Assembly: GCA_963969365.1 (NCBI GenBank)
Contig: OZ017757.1
Span: 1,736,001 to 1,800,000, forward strand
Source: Asterochloris sp. CNOR1
Taxonomy: Eukaryota; Chlorophyta; Trebouxiophyceae; Trebouxiales; Trebouxiaceae
Length of the DNA: 64,000 nucleotides
Direction: 5' to 3'
The translations under genes and the position numbers were made by a program. How positions within the stretch are numbered: the stretch's first letter is position 1; the number at the start of each line of letters is the position of its first letter. Positions 37,301 to 47,779 of this stretch are shown one piece after another. The notes beneath the pieces are model-generated. The model was not told where the DNA came from. It saw only the letters and a list, made by a program, of their open reading frames with translations, and made no database searches.

Positions 37301-38796
37301 CATCTCACACTGCAGCAGCTTCTGCACGGTGCTGGACCCCTCACAGTAGTGCCCACCTGCTGCAGTCCCAAGACCTCGCTGGCCAGCCCACACTGCGCCA
37401 GAGCCATGGACAGCAGCACATCGCGTCTGAATGGACGAGACTCCCACTTGGCCAGCAGCTTAGTGCCCAGCGAGATGACCAGGTCAAACTCCCCCACCTG
37501 CAGGGGTAACTGCCACATCATGGGCTTACTGACTGACAGAGCATTTGATGTGGCTATGTGCTCCCAGTGGGGCAGTCTCTTGGTGAAAAAGGACCGCCTC
37601 TCAAATGGCACAAGCTCATGGGGGCTGCGCTGCTCAGAGCCGTGTGCCCTTTTGATCCCAGCTACAGAGAGCTGAGGCTGGCCCACCTTTCTGTTGAAGT
37701 CTTAGTGAAGCAGTACCCAAGGCCAGGGAGGGCCAGGACTAAAGATGTACACCTCACTAATAGCTAGGGCCAGGGGTGTGTATTTTGGCCAGTGCCTGGC
37801 TATGCCTGTGGCAGGCCATTCAAATAGCTTAGACAGGACATTGCCGCTGTGTCAGCTGGAGAGGGGCGGCACGCCTGCTGCTGCCATGGCCCCAATGCCA
37901 ATGCCCAGGAGTTGTGATTCAGAATGGCCTCTTCCTTATCAGCCTCAGCAGCCGCCGTACCTCTTGCATCAAGACCACCAGTCAAAGTTGATATCAGACC
38001 GTGCTCCCAGGACAGCTCCATCAAGACCCTCACTGCCTCGCATCATTTGGGGTTGCCCTTTCCCACCCCACCTTCTGCACACTGCTGGCTGCAGCACAAA
38101 GACTGAAGGGCATTGCACGTGAAGACCCCAGGTGGCAGCACAGTAACGCCTCCATTGCGCAGCCTGTGCACCACTCCTGGATTGCCAACACAACAGCCTC
38201 CACCTGCAGCTCCCACCCACCTCCTGCATGAGGGCCAGGGCTCCGTTCAGGTGGTCCCACTCCACCTCCAGCCCGGCGCCCATGAGTGGAGCCTGCCCGT
38301 TGGTGCTACGCAGGTGCTGCACAGCCTGGCCCAGCACTGCCAGCCTGCCTGCTGCCACGCGAGGGCTGTATCCCTCCTCCAAGGGGGTCCCTGCCAGGGT
38401 GTCATAGGCCGCTGTCACCTCTCGTTCCAAGTACTTCTCGCGCCCTCGCAGGCCCAGCAGCTGCAGACACCGGCTGCAAACAGTGAGGATGTTGTGTGAT
38501 TGTGCTCTGCATGCATTCGTGCCTTGTGTTGGGTTGTCGCCGGATAGGCACTGCCGCATGGCTCAGGATGAACCTGCATGTGGCGGCACCAGAGGGAGCT
38601 GGCACATGAGACTCACCTGACTGTATTCAATGGGCAAGTCAAACGTCACAGATCGCCCTTTGGTGGGTGGGGTGCTTGCTGCACAGAGGATCCTGTTGGC
38701 CTGGGTATTTCTTACAACAGGTTTTCGGGAAAGCTTTGCTGCAGAGCACCGGATTTGACATGGCCTCTGGATCTGCATGTATCTTCTTGCTAACAT
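31394..38796 (-). CDS. ARC6: ARC6/PARC6-type chloroplast division protein
   Basis: ARC6 is an inner-envelope protein that anchors FtsZ in the stroma and contacts PDV proteins in the intermembrane space. Exons: 38617-38796, 38221-38460, 37357-37497, 36644-36787, 35991-36202, 35406-35523, 34961-35058, 34469-34706, 34024-34092, then after an unresolved stretch 32852-33163, 31930-32079, 31394-31585. Exon 1 is an Arg/Ser-rich transit peptide ending in SVTFDLPIEYSQ, matching the start of mature ARC6. The long helical stromal part follows (WDHLNGALALMQE, LEEALSTLRDGG, LTERWLTK, AVPAFRDS). Exon 32852-33163 has the single membrane helix (MPTLLLLGGVVLAAAFAL) and AEQVVRSWQ, the start of the intermembrane domain, completed by GWFWKYEL and NNPYVVEYQAE. 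No HPD J-domain signature was seen. About 0.86 kb between the exons at 34024 and 33163 likely holds further exons. PARC6 is the alternative. Confidence 0.85.
35826..36030 (-). repeat. Degenerate copy of an ARC6 exon-intron junction
   Basis: The donor edge of the exon ending at 35991 (plus-strand 35989-36025) reappears in degraded form at 35826-35862, and flanking sequence (TGGACAAG/TGGACGAG, then CCTGCTGTGCA) is shared on the same side. The offset is about 160 bp. This suggests a tandem duplication that spanned the splice junction and then decayed. Confidence 0.6.
36986..37400 (-). repeat. Three decayed copies of the donor edge of ARC6 exon 3
   Basis: The real exon end lies at 37357. On the plus strand its junction reads CCCACCTGCTGCAG followed by a segment ending CTCGCTGGCCAGCCC. 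Similar sequence recurs at about 36988, 37179 and 37271. The 37271 copy matches the exon over about 40 bases with few changes. All three lie in the following intron, in the same orientation. Confidence 0.75.
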
Positions 38797-38872
38797 CTGG
38801 GGCAGATCAACGCACCGGCATGGACAAGCTTTTGCCGCCGTTGACCAGATTTGACCCATCAACTCAAGAGTC

Positions 38873-40747
38873 TCAAAATTCCATGGGCTCTGCCTCATCA
38901 TCTGAAAAGGGAGGAGTCTCTGAGCTGTGGATGCTACTGTCGTGCAAGTCTCTTCGAAGATATTTATGTCCATGATAAAGAGGCTCTGCAGCCTTGCGCT
39001 TGAGGGTTGACGGCACTTTGCTTGAACTGAAGTTTGGGGTCCAGGCCGGGTTGAGGCTGCTGGGCTGTGTTTGTGTGTTTGTGTGGGCGGCACTCACTCT
39101 CGATAAGACACTCATGATCTCCTGCCTAGCCATAGCATTGTGAGCCTCCAGGATGACTTGCTGCAAGAGCACATGAGGAAGGTGTCACCAGCCCAGGTGC
39201 TTCATGGCAGCGCTGAAGATAGGTGTGCAGGATTTCAGCGCTCGGTTCAGACCCAGGCCAGGCACATAGCGCATCTTACGTGCAAAGACTGACTGCTTTG
39301 GGAAAGACTGTAACAGCTAATACAGCATGTCGCCCTGCAGGGTGCAGGGTGCTTCGCTCAGAGGTGTGATTTGGAGCTCTGGCCTCCAGTGGGCTTGACC
39401 TAAGGGGCTCCAGAGAGGTGCAGGCCCATTAGCCCAGAGTGTGGCAGGGCGCTTGCGCATAACCATGCGGCCAGGTAGTGAAGGAGGTTGCCTTGCCAGA
39501 GTCGGGTGGTGCCTTGCAACACATACACATGCACAACTGAACGCACTAGCTCACCTCCGGGCCCTTGTATGGAACCAGCGCGCCAGCAAGGGGGTTGCCA
39601 GAGCTGGGCTGCAGCAGGTTGCGCGGCCCCGGGAGGGAGGTGGTGTTCACCAGCAGCCGCACATCGGGTGCGGAGCTGCTGCGTGGCATGCCTGGGGCCG
39701 CCTGCGGAGACAGGCCCCCCTGCTGCGCCTGCTGCGGATGCCACCGGGGGGGCCACTGCAGGGAGGGCACGCCGGGCTGCCGTGACACCTGCGCCGAGCA
39801 GGCCTCGGGCAGCCCAGAGGTCTGCTCACTGGCATCGCTGCTGTTGACGGTCACCATCGACTGTGCCAGCTGGGAGGCCCCCTGCTGGCACAGGTCCTGC
39901 TGCTGCCAGGATTGCGGCCATCCTGCAGGGTGCACAACTGCCACTGGAGTGTGCTTGCTGGACAGAAGTGCGTGACCTCTGTGTGCACTGCTGCACAGTT
40001 CAGGCTGCTGCTGTTATGCTGCCTGTGTGCACACTGTGCAGAAAGCACCTGCAGGTGAGATGTTTCTCAAATACGTAGCACTAGCACTTGATGTTGTGCA
40101 CAATGATTGGCAGATTCAAATTTGAAGGGTGCCAGTGCCACCAAGGGCTGAACTGCAGTTGCCACCGGCCTTGGCTGCAGCTACTCTCTGTCGAGGCCTC
40201 ACAGGCAAGTTTTGATGACGGAAGGGGCAGTACACATTACATGACTAACCCGGTAAGGGTTCCTACCTGCAGGTGTTGCTGGTGCGCCCCAGGCCGGTCT
40301 GACAGGAGAATCCTGCCCCACAAATGGCACATGGCCAGGTGGAGTAGGCACGCTTTCTGGACCAGCGTCCATCCCCTGCAGCATGACAAAACCCGCTCAA
40401 ACAGCCTAACTCAGATGCAGGCAGAGCGATGCACATGCCGTGCACAGCACCAGGCATGCTGAGGGCACAAGGCTGACCTCTGAGAGCACTCCAAACTGCA
40501 GCCGCTCATCCCCCAGGGCAGGCCCATCCTGCAGCACAGGGTGCAAGATGGTGCGCTGCCAGTCTCACAGGAGGGCCTGCCACAGCGCTGGGCCAGCATG
40601 GGGACTCACCTCTGGCCTGCCCCTCTTAAGAGGCTGGAAGCTGTCTGCATCTGTTGGCTCCACAAAGTCCCCAACATTAGACTTCCTCTTGCCCAGAATG
40701 CAGCTTCCCGCCTCAGCGGTCATGCTGTGGGCAGGCTGCAGCTGCAT
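38873..40747 (-). CDS. Unrecognised basic, probably nuclear protein
   Basis: Five exons join in phase: 40610-40747, 40478-40528, 40267-40375, 39555-39922, 38873-39160 (317 residues). The start at 40747 is the first Met of the frame; a second Met lies eight codons on. Visible features are two basic clusters in exon 1 (GKRKSN and LKRGRPE, the latter containing the GRP core of AT-hooks), a Pro/Gly segment, a Gln-rich stretch (SWQQQDLCQQ), a Ser-rich segment (PRSSSAPD), a helix in the last exon (EAHNAMARQEIMSVL), another basic patch (LKRKAAE) and an acidic end. Composition suggests a nuclear DNA- or RNA-associated factor, but no family was recognised. The 3' end is 76 bp from the ARC6 start on the same strand. 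The last exon might contain a further intron. Confidence 0.7.
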
Positions 40748-41022
40748 GAGGGTCAGACTCCTGGCAGAACGGGCAACCCCTTCCCTGTGCCAGCGCTTCT
40801 GTGCAGACGGGGCACCACGCTAGCAGGGCTGGCTTGGGCGCAAAGGACAGTCAATTTGCTGCTGGGCACCAGAAGTTCAAAGCATTTCTTGAGGATTGCT
40901 TAGTAATCGATTCAAAGCAGCAGCGTTAGAACGGCTTTGCCGGGGCTGTCCAGTATAGCTATCCAGTATAATCACAAAGTGCAGGGTGGGCATAATGACT
41001 GGGTCACTCCGTTTTGACTGGG

Positions 41023-41988
41023 TCACTGGGGCTTGGTGTTGAGCTGCACAATGGACCAGTTGAGATATGCTGCAACGGTGACCCAAAGCTGAGTGGGGGC
41101 AACCAGGGCAGCTCCAAGCTGGCTGTAGGGGTGAAATGCGGCTACCACACCTGCAGGCATTCATGTGTGCTAATGCAATATTGGATCAAGCAGGCAACAA
41201 CCAAAAGCAGGTGGGCCTCACCTGCCACCGATGCCCAGAAAGCCGCCATCCATGGCAGCGACTGCTTCAGCTGCTGCCGGCCAAAGAACACCTGCAGTGC
41301 AGGGAATGCGAGTGCTTACACAGCCAAAGGCATCCTGTGCCCTACAGACGTACTGCAGCCCACAGGTAAGTGTCAGATGCCAATGGTCTGTGCCACAAGC
41401 AGAGTACAGTGGCTAATAGATCTTCAAGGCCTCAGAGCTGTGTTGGGCTGCTGCGGAGCCCCAGCACAGCCGACTTGACTTACCACGTTCCAATAGTTGC
41501 CCAGGCCTAGGTGCAGCCCAAACACTGAGAGTGGCAGGATCAGCTCTGCCTTGTCTGCCCTTGACTTCCAGACAAGCCACAAAGCGGCGCTCTGGGCCAG
41601 CTTCAGGCTGGTCCAGACAAGAGGAAAGGTGTAGTTGGGAGGTGTCCACCTGGACAGGATCACGGCCATGTCAGGGTCGACCGGCAGCAGGCTGCATTGG
41701 CAGTGCAGGGCGCCGGTGCAGCCTTGCACGTTTGTTGACCACCCTGCTTTAGAAAGCCAGCCCTTGTTCAGTGTAGCAAGCTCACGTGGGCTTTCTGAGC
41801 GCCTTGTAGAAGGACATGTTATAGGTTGGAGTAAGGCGCTGCACCCCAAACACCACAGCTCCTGCAGCCCCACCGCAACTGTCAAAAAGCAACCAAGGAC
41901 ACACCCCAGGTAGCCAAGATGGCGCAACAGAGCATTGCAGATGAAAAGGTGCAGGTCGCATGCCATTGCAAATGCTAATATTGTGCAT
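41023..41988 (-). CDS. TSPO: TspO/MBR family translocator protein
   Basis: TspO proteins are five-helix membrane proteins that bind tetrapyrroles and sterols. In plants and bacteria they are linked to stress and porphyrin handling. Four exons join in phase: 41786-41988, 41484-41649, 41222-41291, 41023-41150 (188 residues, typical). Helix 1 is WLPGVCPWLLFDSCGGAAGA. The signature then follows: ALRKPTWTPPNYTFPLVWT, a helix with ALWLVWKS, LGLGNYWNVVFFGRQQ, and the last helix with LWVTVAAYLNWSIVQLN. The first exon contains the first two family helices without an obvious targeting peptide. A Met 9 codons downstream (MRPAPF) is an alternative start. Confidence 0.92.
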
Positions 41989-42835
41989 GAAGTCTTCTCT
42001 TCTCGTGAGTTAGCTGCCTCACCTGCTGCTAGGAGCCCAACATCTGCCCTGCAGAAGACATGCAGTCTTGTTGTGCATCTCTGACAGCATTCACTTGGCA
42101 AACATCCAATGGCCGACTCACTCTGGCAGTGCAGCCAGCAGACCGTGGTGCTTGATATCGTGAAATGTGTGCCTCTGCAAGTGCATGGTGCTTGGGATCT
42201 GTACAAACGCTTGTCAGGTGGGCTGATCAGGGTGAGGATGCTGACATGAGAGTTGTGGTTCGCTCAGCTGTCAGATGTTCCCTTCGCTGGGCACTGCTGA
42301 CGCCCTGCACTCGGGCCACAGGCTGCTGCTGGAATTTGTAGAGTGCTGCTTTGCTGTGTGAGTATTCTACGTCATACTTATAGGACTAGTTGGCGATACA
42401 ACCTGTCACTGTGCAGCGGCTGTCATGTAGTGCTAACCTTATCTGGTGCTGGCTTGCTGAGCCAGGTCATGGTCTTCAGGGCAAGCACTTTGCCTGCAAC
42501 GTTGTAGAGGCTGAGGTTGCAGTGCCCTGCAGTGCTGCCCCTTTTACATGCAACAAATGTGGAAACCCGATTCAGGTCGTCGGCCGTCCAACTGAGGTCA
42601 CAGCTGAACGGAAATCTATGCTTTGCTATTCAAGTGCAGCCATCAAGAGCATTGCTTGCTTCATTGAAAGTAGTCTCTTCCATCACTGTCAATGTGGTCA
42701 CGTCAGCCTCATTCAGAACAACAGGTGGTTGGAGTTGATGTCGTGACTTGAAGGCGAAGAAGCTGAGGTATTGCAATAGACAAAGAACCCTCTTCTCAGA
42801 CAGTGCATTCCCTGAGCGCTGTCTGCAAATGCGCG
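41989..42835. other. Spacer between TatD and TspO genes
   Basis: About 0.85 kb lies downstream of the TatD stop and upstream of the TspO start, both on the minus strand. A plus-strand frame at 42390-42746 contains two Cys pairs (CNKCG, CQCG) but shows no family resemblance or splice partners, so I do not call it a gene. The region probably holds the TatD 3' leader and the TspO promoter. Confidence 0.5.
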
Positions 42836-44776
42836 TCACGACTGCGACTGCTCCAGTTGAAACAGCCGTGCCGCATTTGCTCTCGTCATCTGCGCCACCT
42901 AAAGTGGTAAACTACAACTTGTGAGCATTTGGAACGCTGCTAGAATGGGAAAGTGCACACTGGCAGTGTCCCACCTCTTCAAGGCTCAGTCCAAGGCTTT
43001 CTGCCACTGTGGCCAGGACCCAGGGCAAGAGGGCAGGCTCATTGCAGTGAGGCCTCCTCTTGGATGGCCTGCACATGTTTGCAAGGGTTGGCGCCACCCC
43101 CGCGCAGCCTGACACTAGACATGCTACACACCTGATAGTCCGTGGCGTAAGGTAGGGTGCATCTGTTTCAATCACAAGCCGGTCTTGCGGAATGAGGGGC
43201 AGCAGCGCCTATACAAGACACAAAATTGTGTTGCGTTGCACATAATGCATGACTACAGAGCCCTGCAGAGGTGTCTTACTGCTAGCTCAGGCCCCCCTCG
43301 TTCAGCCCGGTCATCGCAGACCCTGCAGGGCCAGCACATTATGATCACACAGCAGCCTCAGTCCCTCATCCAGCAAACATGCCTGGCTATCTGCGGCACA
43401 TGAGCTCAGGCATAGCCCACATGGACTAGCTCAGCCATGCTCAAGGGGGTCCACATGGACAGCACGCATGTAGGCGTGCTGCCAGACAGGCCAAGCAGCT
43501 GGCTAAAGTTCATGACCCTGCTGCCCCTGTAAGAGGTCATTGGTGAATGGTTTCATGCCACAGCCTCACCAGCCAGTAATGCCAATGTAGCAGCCAAGCT
43601 CCAGATACGACTCCAGAGCTTCCCGGGATCCAGTGAAGCAGTGAACCACCACAGGGGCCTGCAAAGTATGCTGCCTGCAGGTGCCACAACTTTGCACGAC
43701 GCCTGCAATGCGTCCAACAACATACAGACAGGGGGCCTGACCTCAGGACCTCAATCAAGTGCGGTGCTGCATCCCGCTCGTGCAGAAACAGGGTCTTCCT
43801 GAGCCGGCAGGCAAGCGCCACCTGCGTGGCCAGGCATGCAAGCTGACAGGCACCTGAGTCTTGTCCTTGCGCATGCAAGGCCACAGGCATAGTTCATTTC
43901 AAAACATGCGAACAACATCATGCCTGGCTACTAAACCACTCCAACTGCACATCTCTGGGGCTGAAATTGCGATTGTAGTCGAGCCCGCATTCTCCTGATG
44001 GCAAGCAGAACCACTCTTAGGACATTGTCGGGACATGGCTGCATCCCTGCTGGCTGCCAGCGCTTGGCAGCACTAAGGGTGCAGCATCAACATTGCAGCA
44101 CAGCAGGTGCAGCCTGCACCAAGCTGTGTGCTCAGGCAGCGTTTGCATAGCCCACCTATGGCCACGCAGCGAGGGTGCTCAGCGAGCTGCTCCAGGACAG
44201 GCAGTGTGTCCTTGTTGCATGTCTGGAGCACAGCAGCCACACAGCCATTCTTAGTGATCTGGTCACCAGGAGCTGGAGGAGTGGCGCCTTGAGTGGCCTG
44301 TCACGGCAGTGCAGGCACACCACCTTGGCCGTGTGGGGGTGGACGCCGGCGGTGAAATACAGATCAAAGGTGGGGCTGTGCTCCTCGACCAGCTGCTGAG
44401 ACAGCCTGCTGCTCTGCACAGAAGTGCCGCTGACAATGATTGTCTTCACGCCTGCGTCCCTTGCCCTGCTGCACACCTCTGTAACGTGTCCCTGTGACAG
44501 GTAGTGCCCTTTGTCAGGAGGTGAACTTCGTCTGTCAGGAAGAAGTCTAGGAGGGAGGTCCCTCACTTTGAAGGCAGCATCGGCCAGGTTCACTGCAATA
44601 TCGGTCAGAGCCGGTGGTGCACCCAAGCCATGCTTAGTGTGCTCATATGTTGCCTGATGTACCAGGTCTGCCTGACTGAGCTTGCTCATGGGCTTGGCAT
44701 GCAGCAAGCGTGCTGAACGCCTGCTAAAGTCGCCTCCAAACAGCAGGAAGCAGGGCCTGCAAGGGCGACATAGCAT
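42836..44776 (-). CDS. TatD-family metal-dependent deoxyribonuclease (TATDN1-like)
   Basis: TatD enzymes are metal-dependent 3'-5' exonucleases implicated in DNA repair and apoptotic DNA degradation. Nine exons join in phase: 44324-44776, 44156-44222, 43932-43994, 43726-43853, 43570-43658, 43280-43322, 43132-43208, 42975-43068, 42836-42898 (358 residues). The TIM-barrel landmarks are in order: [60 protein letters not shown] and [15 protein letters not shown]. The first barrel strand has INL-type rather than HxH residues, as in the TATDN1 group. The first 35 residues are Arg/Cys/Leu-rich and could be an organelle targeting sequence, with an internal Met at MSKLSQ as an alternative start. The first exon has an extra 20 residues after LADAAFK that might be an unspliced intron. 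Confidence 0.92.
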
Positions 44777-45028
44777 GCCCTGGCAGGGCTTGATTGACTG
44801 CAGGCCTGTACGGGGCAGTCAGGATAGCAGTCCATCAGCCAGGCCCTGCATGCTGGACTGTCTCATATACGACAAGGCAGACATGATTCCCTGGGGCCAC
44901 GCGGATCCAGCTGCCAGATACTACAAAAAGGGGGTCACACATGGGGCTTTAGGTCAGGCAGCCACCGGACAGACCGCTGCAGCACCGAGCAGGATCACCT
45001 TGAGCTGCCTTGAGGGGCACCAGCTGCG
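44777..45028. promoter_or_regulatory. Divergent promoter between TatD and RPL37
   Basis: 252 bp separate the TatD start (minus) from the RPL37 start (plus). No clear TATA box is seen. A highly expressed ribosomal protein gene and a low-abundance nuclease would share this region if both starts are right. Confidence 0.4.
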
Positions 45029-45980
45029 ATGGGAAAGGCCGGCAAGGGTACCGGGTCCTTCGGTGAGTCCAGCTGTGGCAAGCCATTGCGGATCTGTGAA
45101 GTGGTGGTGCACCTGGTGCCTGCTATGGAGCCGCTGGGCTTTGGCCTCCACCCAGCCCCTCCGTCCCCATGCAGGTAAGAGGCGGAACAAGACCCACACC
45201 CTCTGCAGACGCTGCGGGAGGCGGACTTTCCACATCCAAAAGACCACCTGCTCCTCGTGTGGCTACCCTGCAGCTCGCATCAGGAAATGTGAGCATCACA
45301 TTGTTGACTTCAGCACAGGCATGGAGAAGCAGCTGGTCAGCTGCTGTTTGCACCTTGAAGAGCCTGGCTTGCTGGTGACAGCAAAGAGGAGCCTGGTTGG
45401 CTGCTCAGCTGCTGCAGGGCAAGGCCACAATACCGGGAACTGCTGCCGCTGGGCTGGGTGTCTGAGCTCAGATTGTGTTGGCTTCCAGGGCACCTGAACT
45501 CCAGCGTCAGTAACCGATTGGCATGCCACCATCTGCCCAAGCAGTGCAGAGAGCCCCTCACACATCTGGATTGCGAAGTGCACCTTACTGGCTGGCGGGG
45601 CTGATGGCGTGCATGTCAGCAGCTTGTAACGGTGCAGACTTCTGCAGCAGCAAGAGCTGCCAGAGAGTTGCTTCCTGCTGGGTAGGTGCATGAGCTGAGG
45701 CATTGTTTGGCTGCCTGCAGACAACTGGAGTGTGAAGGCCATCCGCAGGAAGACAACTGGCACAGGGCGCATGAGGTACCTGCGGGACCTGCCACGCCGT
45801 TTCAAGAACGGATTCCGTGAGGGTGAGGGCTTTGCCAGGACTGCCGCATGCACATCCTGGCTCAAGCTCTTGCTTGAGCTTTCATGTTGGGTTTTCAAAT
45901 ACCACGATGTTGAAGTCTTGACCTGCTTGTCTGCAGGCGAGGCAGCGAAGCCCAGGGCGAATGCCACCGCCCAGGCCTAG
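45029..45980 (+). CDS. RPL37: Cytosolic 60S ribosomal protein L37 (eL37)
   Basis: A zinc-binding protein of the large cytosolic ribosomal subunit. Four exons join in phase: 45029-45062, 45175-45288, 45721-45822, 45937-45980 (97 residues, the family length). The sequence keeps the family order: [19 protein letters not shown], the zinc ligands in CRRCG and [25 protein letters not shown] and FKNGFREG, with an Ala-rich end. The short first exon and TAC split across exons 2 and 3 were placed by matching the family. A TGTAA follows 34 bp after the stop. Confidence 0.96.
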
Positions 45981-46013
45981 ACATTCAGCACTTATATCAT
46001 AATGAACTTCATT

Positions 46014-46018
46014 TGTAA
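46014..46018 (+). promoter_or_regulatory. TGTAA poly(A) signal of RPL37
   Basis: The chlorophyte-type signal TGTAA lies 34 bp after the RPL37 stop codon. Confidence 0.55.
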
Positions 46019-46405
46019 CAAACGCACACGGGGCCAGTGGGGTTGGGAAGGAGGTGCCCTCATTTGACCTGCCTGCCAGCAGGCAAACCTCTTATAGCAT
46101 GCCTTGCGGCCTTTGCCTTACTTCAGCAGCTAGGAGGACCTCCTTTGCATCGGGATTGCCGAATCGGCGGAAGCCCTCCTGTCTGAGGCAGGCTGCAGCA
46201 GTGCAGCCTACAGAGCTGTCTTGCGCCCGCCGCACCGCTGGCTCACCGAATTTCTGCTCACCGCAATGCTTGTGAGCCTGGCAGCGATGTGCGGCATGGT
46301 GGGGCTGGCCGTCCTGCTACCCTCAGTGAGTGTGGCGCCCAAGGGAGGTCTCTGGTGCCGTAAGAGTAAGGTGGGATTTGCCTGCACTGCTGGCACTGCT
46401 GCCTA
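46019..46405. other. Convergent spacer between RPL37 and FtsJ genes
   Basis: A plus-strand frame at 46221-46496 holds a hydrophobic stretch, but it overlaps the last FtsJ exon, lacks partners and has no recognisable family. I see no supported gene; the FtsJ 3' untranslated region should lie here. Confidence 0.5.
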
Positions 46406-47729
46406 TCATCTACGCATGAGTCCCAGCAGGTACATCTCCCTGGACTCAGACCGCGTTGCTGCCGGCCGTGCCCAGCACACCTTGTGGAAGTGGTAGCGCA
46501 GGGCTGCCGCCAGCTCCTGGCTGCCAGAGCCCTGCATGGAGACACCCTCCACTGGTCAGGAAAGCCAGAGTAGCTCTGCACACTGTGCTGCCTCTGTGGG
46601 CTCTGGGGGCGAGCATGGGTGTAGTGCAAAGTGGGTTGCACAGCCACCTCAAAGCTGCCAAAGGCCTTGCAAGAGCATGAAAGCAGATCATGATCAAATT
46701 GACTACTCCAGTGGGTTGACACTCACACGGCCTGTCGTGGACTCAACACAAGTCTCACGCACCTGCAGCAGCTTGATGAGCATGTTGCCCCCTGGCTGCA
46801 GCAACCCCTTTTGTGCAACCTCCAACACTTGTTGCTCCGACCCCTCTGCCTCTAGGGGCCCCACAGCAAGCTCTGCTGCACAGGTGGCCAGCTGAAGAGA
46901 GCGCGTGGCATCCATGGCAGAGAACCCTGTGGTTGAGTGGCACATGTCTGAGAGGACAGCGCCGAACAAACCCTGCAACCCAGCATAAGGGTTTCAAACG
47001 GTCAGGGCTGCACACGAGGTGAGAGGGTCTACTGGAGAGGCTGCTGGCCCACATGGGAAGGCATGAGGTCCAAGGGTCAGGTACTCCCTGCTGGCATGCA
47101 AGATAGGGAGGAGGGGAGCCAGGTGAAAAATCAAGCTGCTGGAACACTAACATACAGAAATTACGGCGAGCAGGTCCAGGCACATACCTGGCTCAGCTTC
47201 AGCACTTCCTGGACCCCTATCTGAGTGACATCTGCCTGGAGTGTCGTCACCCTGTCATCACAAAGCTGCTTTGGGACCTGAACAGCCTGCAGTCCATGGT
47301 GCAATGAGCCCAGGCCAAAAGGAGAGCAGGCTACATGCGACCTCAGAAGGAGCACTCACTTTCATATCAATGCCAAGCACATTGCCACCTCTTGCATGGG
47401 GCCCAAGGCTCTGGCATGCCACCTGCAGCCAGGCGCCTGGGCTGCACCCAAGATCCAGCACACTGGCTCCAGGCCTGCAGCGCAGCAAAGGTTCAAGCCA
47501 TTGCCCGCTTCCGTGCCTGCAGCATGCCCTGCCCCTTTGCACCTGATAAGCTTGTGCTTCTGCTGCATCTCAAGCAGCTTGAAAGCTGACCGCGCAACAT
47601 AGTGCTGGGCCTGCAGCAGTGTATACATGCTGTGACTGCCATTCGAAAAAGAGATGAACAGCAGAACCTGCAGGCGTTGCAGTTCACTTTGGCCTGCTTA
47701 AAAAAGTGATCTTGCAGCACTCTGCTCAT
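46406..47729 (-). CDS. FtsJ/RrmJ-type rRNA 2'-O-methyltransferase (organellar MRM2-like)
   Basis: The family transfers a methyl group from SAM to a ribose 2'-OH of large-subunit rRNA. Six exons join in phase: 47688-47729, 47543-47610, 47360-47474, 47188-47286, 46763-46972, 46406-46531 (219 residues, usual length). It has the K-D-K-E catalytic frame: YVARSAFKL near the N-terminus (Lys), SAM motif I VLDLGCSPGAWLQVA, GIDMK, the catalytic Asp in AVLSDMCHSTTG, the Lys in GGNMLIKLLQ, and Glu in SREMYLLG. Exon 3 was started at 47474, giving IRPGASVLDLG as in homologues; an in-frame upstream acceptor would add 13 residues. No clear targeting peptide precedes MSRVLQDHFFKQAK, so whether it acts in an organelle or the cytosol is open. 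Confidence 0.92.
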
Positions 47730-47779
47730 TCAGATTGGAGCTCATGCACATTTAGAGTCTCCGGACGACGATCAATAAC
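47730..47779. promoter_or_regulatory. 50-bp divergent interval between FtsJ and TAF7 start codons
   Basis: The FtsJ start codon (47729, minus) and the TAF7 start codon (47780, plus) are separated by 50 bp. Unless further 5' exons exist, one or both transcripts must start within the other gene, or the leaders must be extremely short. Confidence 0.5.

Noticed and set aside
47475-47513. 13 extra residues at the start of FtsJ exon 3
   Set aside because: They are in phase, but homologues run directly from the KLI helix into PGA.VLDLG, so the downstream acceptor was preferred.
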